Numbered from the stretch's first letter, positions 8,873 through 21,505 are shown. The stretch: DNA of 28,066 nucleotides from Calidifontimicrobium sp964618555 (GCA_964618555.1 CAZUBF010000032.1:1-28066); one strand, 5' to 3'. The notes: generated by a model from the sequence alone, not told the origin. Program-made: numbers and translations.

Positions 8873-9990
8873 ATGCCCGTCCTGTCTGCCGATGTGCGTC
8901 CGACCGTGCTCGTCGTCGACGACGTTGCCGACAACCTGCTCGTCGTCAGCGACCTGCTGCGTGAGGCCGGGTATGCGGTGCGCGCTGCCAACTCCGGGCC
9001 GGCGGCGTTGCGCTACGCGGCGCAGCCCCCGCAACCCGACCTGATCCTGCTCGACGTGATGATGCCCGACATGGACGGCTACGAGGTGATGCGTCGTCTG
9101 CAGGCCGACGCGGCCACCGCCGACATTCCGGTGATCTTCGTCACCGCGCGCGGCAGCGACGCCGACGAGGAGCGGGGGCTGGCGATGGGCGCCGCCGACT
9201 ACGTGAGCAAGCCGATCCGGCCGCTGGTGGCGCTGGCGCGCGTGCGCGCGCAGATCGAGGCGCACCGTGCGCGGCGCCAGCTGCGCGAGCACAACGACCA
9301 GCTGGCGCAGGAGCTCGGCCAGCGCATGGCCGAGTGCGTGCTGGCGCGCAAGGTCGGCATCCGCGCCCTCGCGCACCTGGCCGAACTGCGCGACCCGGAA
9401 ACCGGCAACCACATCCTGCGCACCCAGGGCTACGTGCGCGAACTGGCCGTCGAGCTTGCGCGCCGGCCGCGCCATGTCACGGCGCTCGACGAGCGCAACA
9501 TCGAACTGCTCGTCGAGTCGGCGCCGCTGCACGACATCGGCAAGGTCGGGATCCCCGACCGCATCCTGCTCAAGCCCGGGCCGCTGACCGCCGACGAGTG
9601 GCGGGTGATGCGCACCCACACGACGATCGGCGCGATGGCCATCGAGCTGGCCGAGCGCGACACCGACCAGCCCACCGACTTCCTGGCCACCGCCAAGCAG
9701 ATCGCGCTGTCTCACCACGAGCGCTGGGACGGCGGCGGCTATCCCCACGGGCTGGTCGGCACCGCGATCCCGCTGGTCGCACGCATCATGGCCGTCGCCG
9801 ACGTGTTCGACGCACTGATCTCGCCGCGCGTGTACAAGAGCGCCATCGCCTTCGACGAGGCGTTCGCGCTGGTTGTCGCCGGCAGCGGCACGCAGTTCGA
9901 TCCCGAGGTCGTCGACGCCTTCCGCGCGCGATTCGACCCGTTGGTCGACATCGCGCGGCGCCTCGCGGAGCCCGAGCCGACGCTGGCGGC

Positions 9991-9994
<4 letters not shown>
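8873..9994 (+). CDS. Response regulator with HD-GYP domain (c-di-GMP phosphodiesterase)
   Basis: A 373-residue cytoplasmic protein. The receiver domain is about residues 11-125: VLVVDDVADN, phospho-acceptor Asp61 in LILLDVMMPDMDG, Thr91, and Lys113 in SKP. After a coiled linker comes an HD-GYP domain (about 160-365) with ELRDPETGNH, the catalytic HD pair in HDIGKVGIPD (His220/Asp221), the HHERWDGGGYPHG segment (His281/His282 and an intact GYP at 289-291) and ADVFDAL. All hallmark residues are present, so c-di-GMP hydrolysis is likely, gated by phosphorylation. The stop codon overlaps the ATG of the hybrid kinase (ATGA), so the two are co-translated, and that kinase is the probable phosphodonor. 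No GGDEF or EAL protein is in the window. Only a weak ribosome-binding site precedes ATG 8873. Confidence 0.94.
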
Positions 9995-13439
<3,445 letters not shown>

Positions 13440-13443
<4 letters not shown>

Positions 13444-15089
13444 CGCCCGTGCCGGTGCGCGATCGCGGCGCGGCGGACAGCCCGCGCCGCGGCTTCGGGC
13501 GCTGCCAGGCGCTCGTCGTCGACGGCAGTCCGGCGTCGCGTTCCGCGCTGGCCGGGATGCTGCGCGACTTCGGCATCGGCAACGTGGTGCAGGTCGCGCG
13601 TGTGCAGGACGCGCGCCGGCGCATCGAGCAGGAGCACTTCGACGTCGTGGTCAGCGAGTACGACTTCGACCCCGAGCCGATGACCGGGCAGGACCTGTTC
13701 GACGACCTGCGCCTGGCGAACCTGCTGCCGCTGTCGACGGTGACGGTGATGATCTCCGGCGAGGCCAGCTACGTGCGCATCGCCGAAGCCGCCGAGGTGG
13801 CGCTCGATGCGTACCTGATCAAGCCACACACCGAACAGGCGCTGCGCGAGCGGCTGCTTCAGGGCTTCGAGCGCAAGGCGGCGCTGGCCGACATCTTCGC
13901 GCTGGTCGAGCAGCAGCGCTGGAAGGTGGCCGCGACGCTGTGCGAACTGCACGTGCACCAGCGCCAGAAGCACTGGGTGGCGGCGGCGCGCATCGGCGCC
14001 GAGGCGTGGCTGCGGCTCGGCGATGCGCGCGCCGCGTCCACGCTGTTCGAGGCGGTGCTCGCGACCCAGGCGCTGCCCTGGGCGCGGCTGGGCATCGCGC
14101 GCAGCGAGTACGAGGCCGGCGCGGTGCGCAAGGCGCGGCGCACGCTGGAAAGCCTGCTGTCCGACCAGCCGGGCTACGCCGACGCGTACGACGTGATGGG
14201 ACGGCTGCTGCTCGAGCAGGGCGAGCACGCCGAGGCCGTGGCGGCGGTGCGCCGCGCGCTGGCGCTGACGCCGGGCAACGTCACGCGCGCGCTCAAGTTC
14301 GGCGTGCTGGCCTTCTACCACGGGCACCCCGACGAGGCGGCCCACGCGCTGCAGCAGGCGATGCGACTGGGGTTGAACTCGCAGGTGTTCGACCTGCAGG
14401 CGCTGGTGCTGCTGGGCACCTTGCACTTCGACCGCGGCGACCGTCGCGGCCTGATGCAGTGCCTGCGCGCGCTGCAGGCGGCGCGGCGCGACCATCCCGG
14501 CAGCGCAAGGCTGCGTCGTTTCGAGGACACGCTTGCGGTGCTGTCGGCGCTGCTCGAGCGCCGCGTGCCCGACGCCGTGACGCTGACGCAGCGTGCGGTG
14601 CTCGAACTGCAGAACGACGACTACGAGTTCGAGGCGGCGTGCAACCTGCTGTCGACGCTGGCGCGGCTGCTCACGCGCGAGGTCAAGCTCGACGACTGGC
14701 CGGCGTGGGTCGATGCGCTGGCCGAGCGCTTCGCGGTGTCGCGCACGTCGTGCGAGCTGATGTGCCGCGCCGGGCAGGGTGTCGACGGCTTCGAGGCGAC
14801 GATCCGCTCACGGTACGCCGGCATCTGCGACGCGGCCGAGGCGGCGGTGGCGCACGCGGTCAGTGGCGACCCCCGCCGCGCCGTCGTCGAGCTGATGGCT
14901 CACGGCGAGCGCACGCGCAACGCCAAGCTGCTGGACCTCGCGAAGCACACGCTCGAGCGCCATCGCGAACGCATCTACGACGCGCCGGCGCTGGCCGGCA
15001 GCATCGAGCGGCTGAACCGGCGCTACCGCAGCTACGGCATGCAGCTGGCCCTGGGCGCGGCCGCACACCCGGCCAGCACCGCGGCGTGA
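13440..15089 (+). CDS. Receiver-TPR protein with altered phospho-acceptor site
   Basis: A 549-residue cytoplasmic protein with a receiver-like domain (about 22-140) and a long helical TPR-type region (about 155-540). GTG 13440 is the start: it overlaps the kinase stop (GTGA) and has GAGGAGGT just upstream. The receiver keeps an acidic residue early (ALVVDGS, Asp28) and the Lys of LIKPH (Lys128). However, the usual acceptor position in FDVVVSEYDFDPEP is Glu73 rather than Asp, with acidic residues close by; Glu can mimic a phosphorylated Asp, so the domain may be locked on or act as a docking module. TPR-like units include WARLGIARSEYEAGAVRKAR and ADAYDVMGRLLLEQGEHAEA. It is probably an adaptor in the kinase/HD-GYP pathway; no DNA-binding or enzymatic domain is visible. 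Confidence 0.87.
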
Positions 15090-15099
15090 GCCGGCGCCG

Positions 15100-15531
15100 T
15101 CAGCGCGTGGCGCGGCGGCGCACGCAGTCGAGGTAGGCGATCCCGTCGGGCGGCAGGCCCGAACGCTGCGAGGCCCAGATCATCTCGCCCAGGCACTCCA
15201 TCACCTCGTGCTGCGCTTCGTGCGCCGAGCCCCGCCGCGCGGCCAGCAACCCGAAGGCCTGGCGGATGCCGCTGGGCTGGTCGATCGCCACCTGCTCGCT
15301 GATCGACAGGTGCATGCTCAGGTGCAGGAAGGGGTTGGTGCGACCGTCGTCGACGGTGTAGCTGGCCGCCAGCGCGGCGTCGACGTCGGCCAGCTCGGCG
15401 TGGTACTCGGGGTGTTCGGCGACCCACGACGCGGCCAGCGCCTGCATCGGCGTCATCGGCTCGCCGGCGCGCTGCTTGCGCAGCACTTCGCAGAAGAAGC
15501 GGCGCACGTCGTGCTGCGAGGGCTGGAACAT
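15100..15531 (-). CDS. DUF1841 family protein
   Basis: A 143-residue cytoplasmic protein of the DUF1841 family, common in Beta- and Gammaproteobacteria and of unknown function. Recognisable family features are the N-terminal MFQPSQHDVRRFFCEVLRK, the central EHPEYHAEL stretch, the strongly conserved NPFLHLSMHLSISEQVAID block, and the C-terminal HEVMECLGEMIWASQR. No signal peptide or membrane segment. It starts 25 bp after the stop of the TRIC-family gene on the same strand, so it is probably co-transcribed with it. It ends only 10 bp from the convergent receiver-TPR gene. Confidence 0.9.
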   Translation of the reverse strand: MFQPSQHDVRRFFCEVLRKQRAGEPMTPMQALAASWVAEHPEYHAELADVDAALAASYTVDDGRTNPFLHLSMHLSISEQVAIDQPSGIRQAFGLLAARRGSAHEAQHEVMECLGEMIWASQRSGLPPDGIAYLDCVRRRATR

Positions 15532-15556
15532 GGGCGGGTCGGTCGAGCCGGGCAGG

Positions 15557-16210
15557 TCAGTCGTCGGTGCGCCAGGCCGGCAGGCGCCAATCCAGCGCCA
15601 GCGCCAGCACGCGCAGCCCCATCGCCACCGCGGCGCCGGCGAGCAGCGCGGCGGTGTCGCCGGCGCCGGCGGCGTTCGCCGCGACCACCACCCAGCCGCC
15701 GGCGAAGGCGCACACCGCGTAAGGCCGGTGGTCGCTGAACGTCGCGGGAATCTGGTTGCACACGATGTCGCGCAGCACGCCGCCGAACACCGCGGTCATC
15801 ACGCCCATCAGCACCGCCACCAGCGAAGGCATCTGCGCGGCCAGCGCGATCTGCGTGCCGCTGGCGGCGAACAGCCCCAGGCCCAGCGCGTCGGGCCACT
15901 GCATCGCGCGCTCGGTGGGGTGCAGGTGGCGCGCGCGCATGAACAGCATCGCCGCCAGCACCAGCGCCAGCACGCCCCACGCGTAGCCGGCGTGCTGCAC
16001 CCAGAAGAACGGGCGCCGGTCGAGCAGCACGTCGCGCAGCGTGCCGCCGCCGAACGCGGCGAGCATCGCGACCACGCTGACGCCTACCGCGTCGAGCCGC
16101 TTGCGCGCACCCTCGATGACACCCGACAGCGCAAACGCCGCCGTCGCGGTGGCCTCGAGCACGGTGTGCGCCGCCGACAGCGACCACCAGGGGGGCTCGG
16201 TCAGCGGCAC
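15557..16210 (-). CDS. TRIC channel / UPF0126 (YadS-like) inner-membrane protein
   Basis: A ~217-residue, seven-helix inner-membrane protein of the trimeric intracellular cation channel (UPF0126) family. It shows the internal repeat of the family: FALSGVIEGARKRLDAVGV ... AAFGGGTLRDVLL in the first half and FAASGTQIALAAQMPSLVAV ... AVFGGVLRDIVC in the second, each with the glycine-rich GG-x-LRD bend. Bacterial members conduct potassium or other cations, and some have been linked to glycine transport, so the substrate is not settled. The start is uncertain: GTG 16210 is used here, GTG 16231 is an alternative, and neither has a clear ribosome-binding site. It precedes the DUF1841 gene and diverges from ybbP. 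Confidence 0.88.
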   Translation of the reverse strand: MPLTEPPWWSLSAAHTVLEATATAAFALSGVIEGARKRLDAVGVSVVAMLAAFGGGTLRDVLLDRRPFFWVQHAGYAWGVLALVLAAMLFMRARHLHPTERAMQWPDALGLGLFAASGTQIALAAQMPSLVAVLMGVMTAVFGGVLRDIVCNQIPATFSDHRPYAVCAFAGGWVVVAANAAGAGDTAALLAGAAVAMGLRVLALALDWRLPAWRTDD

Positions 16211-16299
16211 GGCGGGGGCGGGGCGGGGCACATGCGCGCATTGTCGCCGGGCAAAGCCCGACGCCGGCGCCGGGGCCGCGGCGCCCGTACAGTGCGCCC

Positions 16300-18900
16300 A
16301 TGCCACCCCCCTTGCCGCCCGCGTCGACCCCGGTGTCCGTGTTCGCGCTCGCGCTGCGCCAGACGCTGCGCGACTTCCGTGCCGGCGAACTGCGCCTGCT
16401 CGTGGTCGCGGTGCTGCTGGCGGTGTCGGCGCTGACCGCGGTGGGCTTCTTCGCCGACCGGCTCGCGCAGCAGCTGGCGCGCGACGCGCGCGCGCTGCTC
16501 GGCGGCGACGCGGTGATCGCCAGCGACAAGCCGCTGCCGCCGGCGTTCGCCGAGCAGGCACGCGCGCTTGGCCTGCGCACCGCGACGACGGCCAGCTTCC
16601 CCAGCATGGGCCGCGCCGGCGACGACCACGGCGGCTCGACGCGGCTGGTGGCGGTGAAGGCGGTCAGCGACGCGTACCCGCTGCGCGGCGGCGTGACGGT
16701 GCGCGCCGTGCCCGACGCGCCGGCGCTGCCCGCCGACGCGGCGCCGGCGCGCGGCAGCGCGTGGGTCGACCCGGCGCTGCTCGACGCACTGCAGCTGGCC
16801 GTGGGCGACGACCTGCTGCTCGGCGACGCGGCGCTGCGCATCGAGCGTGTGATCGCCGTCGAGCCCGACCGCGGCGCCGGCTTCATGGCCTTCGCGCCGC
16901 GCGTGCTGATGCACGAGTCCGACCTGCCGGCCACCGGGCTGATCCAGCCCGCCAGCCGCGTGACCTACCGCTTCGCGGTGGCCGGCGACGACGCGCGCGG
17001 GCGCGACGGCGACGCCGCGGCGGCGCGCTTCGTGCAGTGGGCACGCGAGCGCGTCGAGCGCGACAAGCTGCGCGCGGTGCGCGTCGAGTCGCTCGAGTCG
17101 GGGCGGCCCGAGATGCAGCTCACGCTCGACCGCGCCGGGAAGTTCCTGAACCTGGTCGCGCTGCTGGCGGCGCTGCTGGCCGCGGTGGCCGTGGCCATCG
17201 CGTCGCGCGACTTCGCCAACCGCCACCTCGACGACTGCGCGATGCTGCGCGTGCTCGGACAGTCGCAGCGTTCGATCGCGCTGGCCTACGGCGTCGAGTT
17301 CGTCGCCGTCGGACTGCTGGCCAGCCTGGCCGGCGTCGCGTTCGGGCTGGCGTTGCACCAGGTGTTCGTCGCGCTGCTCGCCGGACTGGTCGACGCGGCG
17401 CTTCCGGCGCCCACCGCGTGGCCGGCGCTGTTCGGCGTGGGCGTCGGGCTGACGCTGCTCGTGGGTTTCGGGCTGCCGCCGGTGCTGCAGCTCGCGCGCG
17501 TGCCGCCGCTGCGCGTGATCCGTCGCGAGGTCGGCGCGCTCAAGCCGGCGTCGGCGGCGGTGCTGGCGGCCGGCGCGCTGGGCTTCGCGGCCTTGCTGCT
17601 GGCGGTGGCCTCCGACCTCTGGCTCGGGCTGATCGCGGTGGGCGGTTTCGCCGTCGCGGTGGCGCTGTTCGCCGCGCTGTCGTGGGCGGCGGTGAAGCTG
17701 CTCGCGCGCGCGGTGCCCGACGCTGGCACGCCGCGCTGGTGGACGCTGGGGGCCAGCACGCCGCGCTGGCTGGTGCTGGCCACGCGGCAGGTCGCCGCGC
17801 GCCCGGCGTTCGCGGTGCTGCAGGTGTCGGCGCTGTCGGTGGGGCTGCTGGCGCTGGTGCTGCTGGTGCTGCTGCGCACCGACCTGATCGGCAGCTGGCG
17901 CCAGGCGACGCCGCCCGACGCGCCGAACCGCTTCGTGATCAACGTGCAGCCCGAGCAGGGCCCGGCGTTCCGCGCCGCGCTGGCCGACGCCGGTGTCACG
18001 CGTTACGACTGGTACCCGATGATCCGCGGCCGGCTGGTGGCGATCAACGGCCGCGCGATCGACCCCGACGACTACGCCGACGAGCGCACGCAGCGCCTGG
18101 TCGAGCGCGAGTTCAACCTCAGCCACGACGCACGCATGCCGTCGCACAACCAGCTCGCCGCCGGGCGCTGGGTGGCCGACGAGCGTGACGCGCTGAGCAT
18201 CGAGGAGGGGCTGGCCAAGTCGCTCGGGGTGACGGTGGGCGACACGCTGCGCTTCGACATCGCCGGCATCGTGCAGGAGGGGCGCATCACCAGCGTGCGC
18301 AAGGTCGACTGGGCGTCGATGCGGGTGAACTTCTTCGTGATGTTCCCGCGCGCCGAGATGCCCGACCTGCCGGCGAGCTACATCAGTGCGTTCCGCGCGC
18401 CCGAGCGACCGGGTTTCGACAGCGCGCTCAGCCGTGAATTCCCGAACATCACCAACGTCGACATCTCGGCGTCGATCGCGCAGGTGCAGCGCGTGCTCGA
18501 TCAGGTGATCCGCGCGGTCGAGTTCCTGTTCGGCTTCACGCTCGCCGCCGGGCTGGTGGTGCTGTTCGCCGCGGTCAGCGCGACGCGCGAGGCGAGGGCG
18601 CGCGAGTTCGCGGTGATGCGCGCGATGGGTGCCGGCAGGTCGCTGCTGGCGCGCGTGCAGCGTGCCGAACTGCTGGGCGTGGGCGCGCTGGCCGGCGTGC
18701 TGGCGTCGATCGCGGCGGTCGCGGTGGGCTGGGCGCTGGCGCGCTACGCGTTCCAGTTCGACTGGAACGCCAAGGCCTGGGTGCCGCTGGCCGGCGGTGT
18801 CGCCGGCGCGCTGCTGGCGCTGGGCGCCGGCTGGTGGGGGCTGCGCGAGGTGCTGCGCCGCCCGGTCATCGAGACGCTGCGCCGCGCCGGCGAAGGGTGA
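16300..18900 (+). CDS. ybbP: ABC transporter permease of the YbbP/FtsX (MacB-like) type
   Basis: An 866-residue inner-membrane permease with two FtsX-type units. A first helix (about 31-52, LRLLVVAVLLAVSALTAVGF) leads into a periplasmic MacB_PCD-like domain with GGDAVIASDKPLP. The first FtsX domain follows (about 280-400, with RDFANRHLDDCAMLRVLGQS), then a middle helical block (about 420-530), a second periplasmic domain, and the second FtsX domain (about 735-860, SATREARAREFAVMRAMGAG). This matches YbbP, which works with the ATPase YbbA; the pair is often next to the thioesterase tesA, but neither is adjacent here. The family is thought to act mechanically on lipids or lipoproteins at the envelope; the substrate is unknown. 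The last 50 codons and downstream sequence are duplicated near 27.7 kb. Confidence 0.92.
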   Translation: MPPPLPPASTPVSVFALALRQTLRDFRAGELRLLVVAVLLAVSALTAVGFFADRLAQQLARDARALLGGDAVIASDKPLPPAFAEQARALGLRTATTASFPSMGRAGDDHGGSTRLVAVKAVSDAYPLRGGVTVRAVPDAPALPADAAPARGSAWVDPALLDALQLAVGDDLLLGDAALRIERVIAVEPDRGAGFMAFAPRVLMHESDLPATGLIQPASRVTYRFAVAGDDARGRDGDAAAARFVQWARERVERDKLRAVRVESLESGRPEMQLTLDRAGKFLNLVALLAALLAAVAVAIASRDFANRHLDDCAMLRVLGQSQRSIALAYGVEFVAVGLLASLAGVAFGLALHQVFVALLAGLVDAALPAPTAWPALFGVGVGLTLLVGFGLPPVLQLARVPPLRVIRREVGALKPASAAVLAAGALGFAALLLAVASDLWLGLIAVGGFAVAVALFAALSWAAVKLLARAVPDAGTPRWWTLGASTPRWLVLATRQVAARPAFAVLQVSALSVGLLALVLLVLLRTDLIGSWRQATPPDAPNRFVINVQPEQGPAFRAALADAGVTRYDWYPMIRGRLVAINGRAIDPDDYADERTQRLVEREFNLSHDARMPSHNQLAAGRWVADERDALSIEEGLAKSLGVTVGDTLRFDIAGIVQEGRITSVRKVDWASMRVNFFVMFPRAEMPDLPASYISAFRAPERPGFDSALSREFPNITNVDISASIAQVQRVLDQVIRAVEFLFGFTLAAGLVVLFAAVSATREARAREFAVMRAMGAGRSLLARVQRAELLGVGALAGVLASIAAVAVGWALARYAFQFDWNAKAWVPLAGGVAGALLALGAGWWGLREVLRRPVIETLRRAGEG

Positions 18901-19030
18901 TGGCAATCGCCCCGGACCGCCTTCGGCGCGTCCGGCTCGGGGCACGAAGTGGCGGTGTGGATCCACCTCGGGGCGCCGCCTGCGCAAGGGCCAAACCGGA
19001 TGTCCACCGCGTACGCGATGTCGAGTGCCG
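18751..19030 (+). repeat. Direct repeat, left copy: 3' end of ybbP plus downstream flank
   Basis: This stretch covers the last 150 bp of ybbP and about 130 bp after its stop codon. It matches 27679-27962 in the same orientation. The first 21 bases are identical, and long identical blocks occur around the final LREVLRRPV codons and in CTTCGGCGCGTCCGGCTCGG after the stop. Overall identity is roughly 80% by eye, with small indels. The ends of similarity are approximate. Confidence 0.85.
18909..18943 (+). terminator. Hairpin after ybbP
   Basis: Imperfect long hairpin 8 bp after the ybbP stop. GCCCC pairs with GGGGC, GGAC with GTCC and CGCC with GGCG around a TTC loop, with small bulges on the 3' side. 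There is no T-run. The same loop region is conserved in the degraded copy near 27.86 kb although part of the stem is lost there. Confidence 0.45.
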
Positions 19031-19249
19031 CTTTCGACGACGACCAGGTGCGCAAACAGCCGACGGCGCCCGCGGTCGTCGGCACGTCGCGCCTGTCCAT
19101 GCGAGCGGGCCGCCGTGGGGCGTCGCGTCCCGCGGCGCGGAGACTCGTGCGCTGCCGAACGCGATTCGCCGGCCCCCAGCGCGGACCCGTGGGCCCGGCA
19201 GGGGAGCCGGCGGACGCATCTCCTTCTTGGGGGGTGGTTCCCAGTGGTT

Positions 19250-19277
19250 GTGGGCCACCGGCCGATCGGAGGCCCAC
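19250..19277 (-). terminator. Possible terminator of the tannase-family gene
   Basis: Inverted repeat with 7-bp perfect arms (19250-19256 and 19271-19277) and an inner CCG/CGG pairing, 28 bp downstream of the tannase stop codon. There is no T-run, so this is a weak call based on position and pairing. Confidence 0.35.
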
Positions 19278-19305
19278 TACCCGGACGATGGCGGCTGGCG
19301 CAACG

Positions 19306-20997
19306 TCACTTGTTGTGACCCGGCCCAAGCCCCTTGCACTCGGCCAGCGTCGTCTCGCCGGCGCGGTAGTCGACCCGGCCCTTGACCTCGTGCTTGTACT
19401 TCACGAGCACGCTGTCACACACGACCTCGCGCGTCTCGAGGTGGCCGCCGCAACTGAAGCTCGCGGCGTTGTTGGGGTCGCCGGTACCGTCGTAGATCGC
19501 CGTCTGCGGATACGGGCACAGCGGCCGCGTGCGCGTGACGACCCCACCGGCGCCGGTGATCTGCGCCGGCACCGACTGCGGCGTGACGCCGTTCTCGACC
19601 CAGTCCACGAGGATGCCGAACAGGTTCTGCGGCTGGGGGCCGACGCCTCCCGAGCAGTGGGCCACGCCCGGGCCACGGAACAACCGGAAGAACTCCTGCA
19701 CGCCCTTGAAGTCGGCGTCCTTCGGGCCGCCGTAGCGGCGCGCCATCTGCCGGTAGTAGTGCAGCACACCCTGCGGCATGATCAACTGATCATTCGCACC
19801 GACGAAGGTCAGCATCTTGCCGCCCTTGGCGCGGAAGGCATCGAAGTCACCGAAGGTGTCGGTCACGTCGGCAATGTTGCGCGACCCCTGCTGCGCAACG
19901 TCCGCATAGCCGGGGATCGTGACCGTCCGCCAGTCGAAGTTGCGGTCGACCGTGTTCCATCGGAACTGGGTCACCCCCAGGGCAAAGGGATTGTTGCCGT
20001 TGAGCCCCGTGAGGTTCGTTCCACGATCCAGCCCGAACCAGACCCGGGTGCCCTCGGTGTTGCGCGGGCCGTCCCAGATCATGTCGATCGCCATCGCCTC
20101 GTTTGCGTCCAGGCAGTTCGCGGCCGGTGCGGTCGGGCTGCCGCAGACGTTGGCCTGGGCGCTGAAGGTGCAGGTGCGCGGATCGTCGATGACGCCGTCG
20201 ACGACGCCGTCGTTCGCATCGCAGGCCGCGATTGCCGACGCCGTCGCCTGGTTCATCTTGGCGGCGGCGATCGGGCCACCGACCAGGTCCTTCATGACGA
20301 TCTGACCCCACATCTGCGCGGTCTGGAAGCGCGTCCAGTACATCGCCGGTGCATTGGCCAAGATGCCGTCGAGTTCGCCCGGCAACTCCTGCGCCAGCAC
20401 GTAGCCCTGGCGTCCGCCGGTGGAGCAGCCGTTGAAGTAGTTGTAGGCCGGCTCCATGCCGTAGTAGGCACGCGTGGCGGCCTTCGACAGCAGGATCTGC
20501 TGCTTCATCCCGTTTCGGATGAAGTCATTGATGAACTGCAGGTTGTGGGTGCCGTCGAGGTTGACGCCCGGGTTGCAGTCGCCGCCGGCGTGACCGGTGT
20601 CGTTGCCCGAACCGACGAAACCGGCGTTGACCGGCGCGTTGACGTTCACGCTGCCCGAGCAGCCACCACCGCCGATGCCCTGGGTGCGACCATTCCAGGC
20701 CCCCTGCACGCCGCCGCTGCCGCCGTCCAGGGAGTTCAGTGGCAGTCCCACACGCACGTTGATGTTCTGTTCGGCGGACTCACCGTACAGGATGTCGACG
20801 CGGCAGTGCGCCACGTTCGGCCCGCTGGCTGGGATGAGGGTGGCCGTGACGGTCTTGATGCCGGGGGCTTCGACGAACCCGCCGGTGTCGCCCGCGAGTT
20901 GCGAACACATCAGCGGGGAAGCCGCCTGCGCTGCGCCGGCGGCCCCGATGGCCCCGACTGCGACCAGCACGGCCGCGGGTGAGAGATGTCGCTTCAT
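19306..20997 (-). CDS. Secreted tannase/feruloyl esterase-family hydrolase
   Basis: A 563-residue exported serine esterase of the tannase family (PF07519), which includes tannases, feruloyl esterases and MHETase. A signal peptide spans about residues 1-25 (VLVAVGAIGAAGAAQAA). The family CS-D-HC arrangement is complete: Cys191-Ser192 in FNGCSTGGRQG, Asp403 in FVGANDQLI and His447-Cys448 in GVAHCSGG. The two Cys normally form a disulfide linking Ser and His loops. A calcium-site-like segment CDANDGVVDGVIDDP lies in the lid region. ATG 20997 follows a GGAGA ribosome-binding site. Upstream are a LysR fragment and tandem repeat elements. It should hydrolyse an aromatic ester outside the cytoplasm, but the exact substrate cannot be assigned, and no transport or aromatic-degradation genes are adjacent. 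Confidence 0.92.
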   Translation of the reverse strand: MKRHLSPAAVLVAVGAIGAAGAAQAASPLMCSQLAGDTGGFVEAPGIKTVTATLIPASGPNVAHCRVDILYGESAEQNINVRVGLPLNSLDGGSGGVQGAWNGRTQGIGGGGCSGSVNVNAPVNAGFVGSGNDTGHAGGDCNPGVNLDGTHNLQFINDFIRNGMKQQILLSKAATRAYYGMEPAYNYFNGCSTGGRQGYVLAQELPGELDGILANAPAMYWTRFQTAQMWGQIVMKDLVGGPIAAAKMNQATASAIAACDANDGVVDGVIDDPRTCTFSAQANVCGSPTAPAANCLDANEAMAIDMIWDGPRNTEGTRVWFGLDRGTNLTGLNGNNPFALGVTQFRWNTVDRNFDWRTVTIPGYADVAQQGSRNIADVTDTFGDFDAFRAKGGKMLTFVGANDQLIMPQGVLHYYRQMARRYGGPKDADFKGVQEFFRLFRGPGVAHCSGGVGPQPQNLFGILVDWVENGVTPQSVPAQITGAGGVVTRTRPLCPYPQTAIYDGTGDPNNAASFSCGGHLETREVVCDSVLVKYKHEVKGRVDYRAGETTLAECKGLGPGHNK

Positions 20998-21111
20998 CTT
21001 GTCTCCTGTTGGGTCCGGTGACTCGCGCAACGGCCGGTGGACATGGAGCCCGCTGACGGTCGGCGGTCACACCGAGTCTGCTACCCAGGCTCGCGCACCC
21101 GCAAGACTCGC

Positions 21112-21152
21112 TTGCCTATAGTCACAATTGGCTTGACCGATAGTGGGTTGGC
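21112..21152 (-). promoter_or_regulatory. Imperfect tandem repeat upstream of the tannase gene
   Basis: Two adjacent imperfect copies of a ~21-bp element, read on the plus strand as TTG(A)CC(T/G)ATAGT...TTGGC: copy 1 at 21112-21132, copy 2 at 21133-21152. The ATAGT cores are exactly 22 bp apart. The site lies 115-155 bp before the tannase ATG, suitable for an activator. On the coding strand copy 1 contains TAGGCAAG, which also occurs in the repeat before the DUF4242 genes. Regulatory function is inferred. Confidence 0.45.
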
Positions 21153-21156
21153 CTCG

Positions 21157-21178
21157 CGTCCGGACTTTCGTCCGGGCG
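21157..21178 (-). terminator. Hairpin downstream of the LysR fragment
   Basis: CCGGAC / GTCCGG with a 4-nt TTTC loop, extended by three further pairs including one wobble. It begins about 28 bp beyond the stop of the LysR fragment, in a position suited to termination before the tannase promoter. No clear T-run follows. Confidence 0.35.
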
Positions 21179-21205
21179 GGGTAGGCACGCACTGCTCCAG
21201 CGCCG

Positions 21206-21505
21206 CTACCACTCGTCGGTGGTGGCGTTGAACAGCCCGCCGACGAGATCACGCAGCCAGATGTTGCGCGCGTCGCGCCGGACCTTGCGGTGCCAGTGCT
21301 GACGAAGGTCGATCCGCGGTGAGGCGAACGGCAATTGCATCACCTTGAGGCCGTGCTCAGGGCGGCCGTAGGCGATGCCGACCGCGTGCGGCACCGCTGC
21401 GACGAAGTCGGAGCGTGCGATAAGGCGCGGAACGCTCAGGAAGTGCGGCGTCAGCAAGGCGATGCGACGGCTTACGCGCTGAGAAGCCGTGAACGAATCA
21501 GCCGC
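21206..21505 (-). pseudogene. C-terminal fragment of a LysR-type transcriptional regulator
   Basis: Only the end of a LysR substrate-binding domain is present. The frame from about 21505 reads SRRIALLTPHFLSVPRLIA, then RSDFVAAVPHAVGIAYG, and ends RQHWHRKVRRDARNIWLRDLV with a stop at 21206. These segments match the usual LysR C-terminal order (R-R-V-A-L-x-x-P-H-F, then A-R-S-D-x-V-A-x-V-P, then Q-H-W-H ... W-L-R). The N-terminal HTH and most of the effector domain are missing, and unrelated sequence with stops lies upstream. A TTG at 21457 could give an 83-residue peptide but no RBS is apparent. It is best read as a remnant of a regulator deleted by rearrangement, possibly the former regulator of the tannase gene. 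Confidence 0.75.

Larger units (their letters stand above)
18901..19305. other. 405-bp gap between ybbP and the tannase gene
   Basis: The left ~130 bp is the flank of the direct repeat and holds the ybbP hairpin. From about 19031 to 19305 no gene is recognised on either strand; the open frames present have no family features. An inverted repeat GTGGGCC/GGCCCAC (19250-19277) lies 28 bp beyond the tannase stop and may help end its transcript. Confidence 0.6.

Noticed and set aside
16201..18987. 928-codon minus-strand frame antisense to ybbP
   Set aside because: Shadow of the permease gene; His/Arg/Gln-rich with no membrane segments or motifs.
19306..20997. Assignment of the tannase-family protein as a MHETase (PET degradation)
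   Set aside because: Family motifs alone do not separate MHETase from feruloyl esterases or tannases, and no PETase-like or terephthalate genes are nearby.
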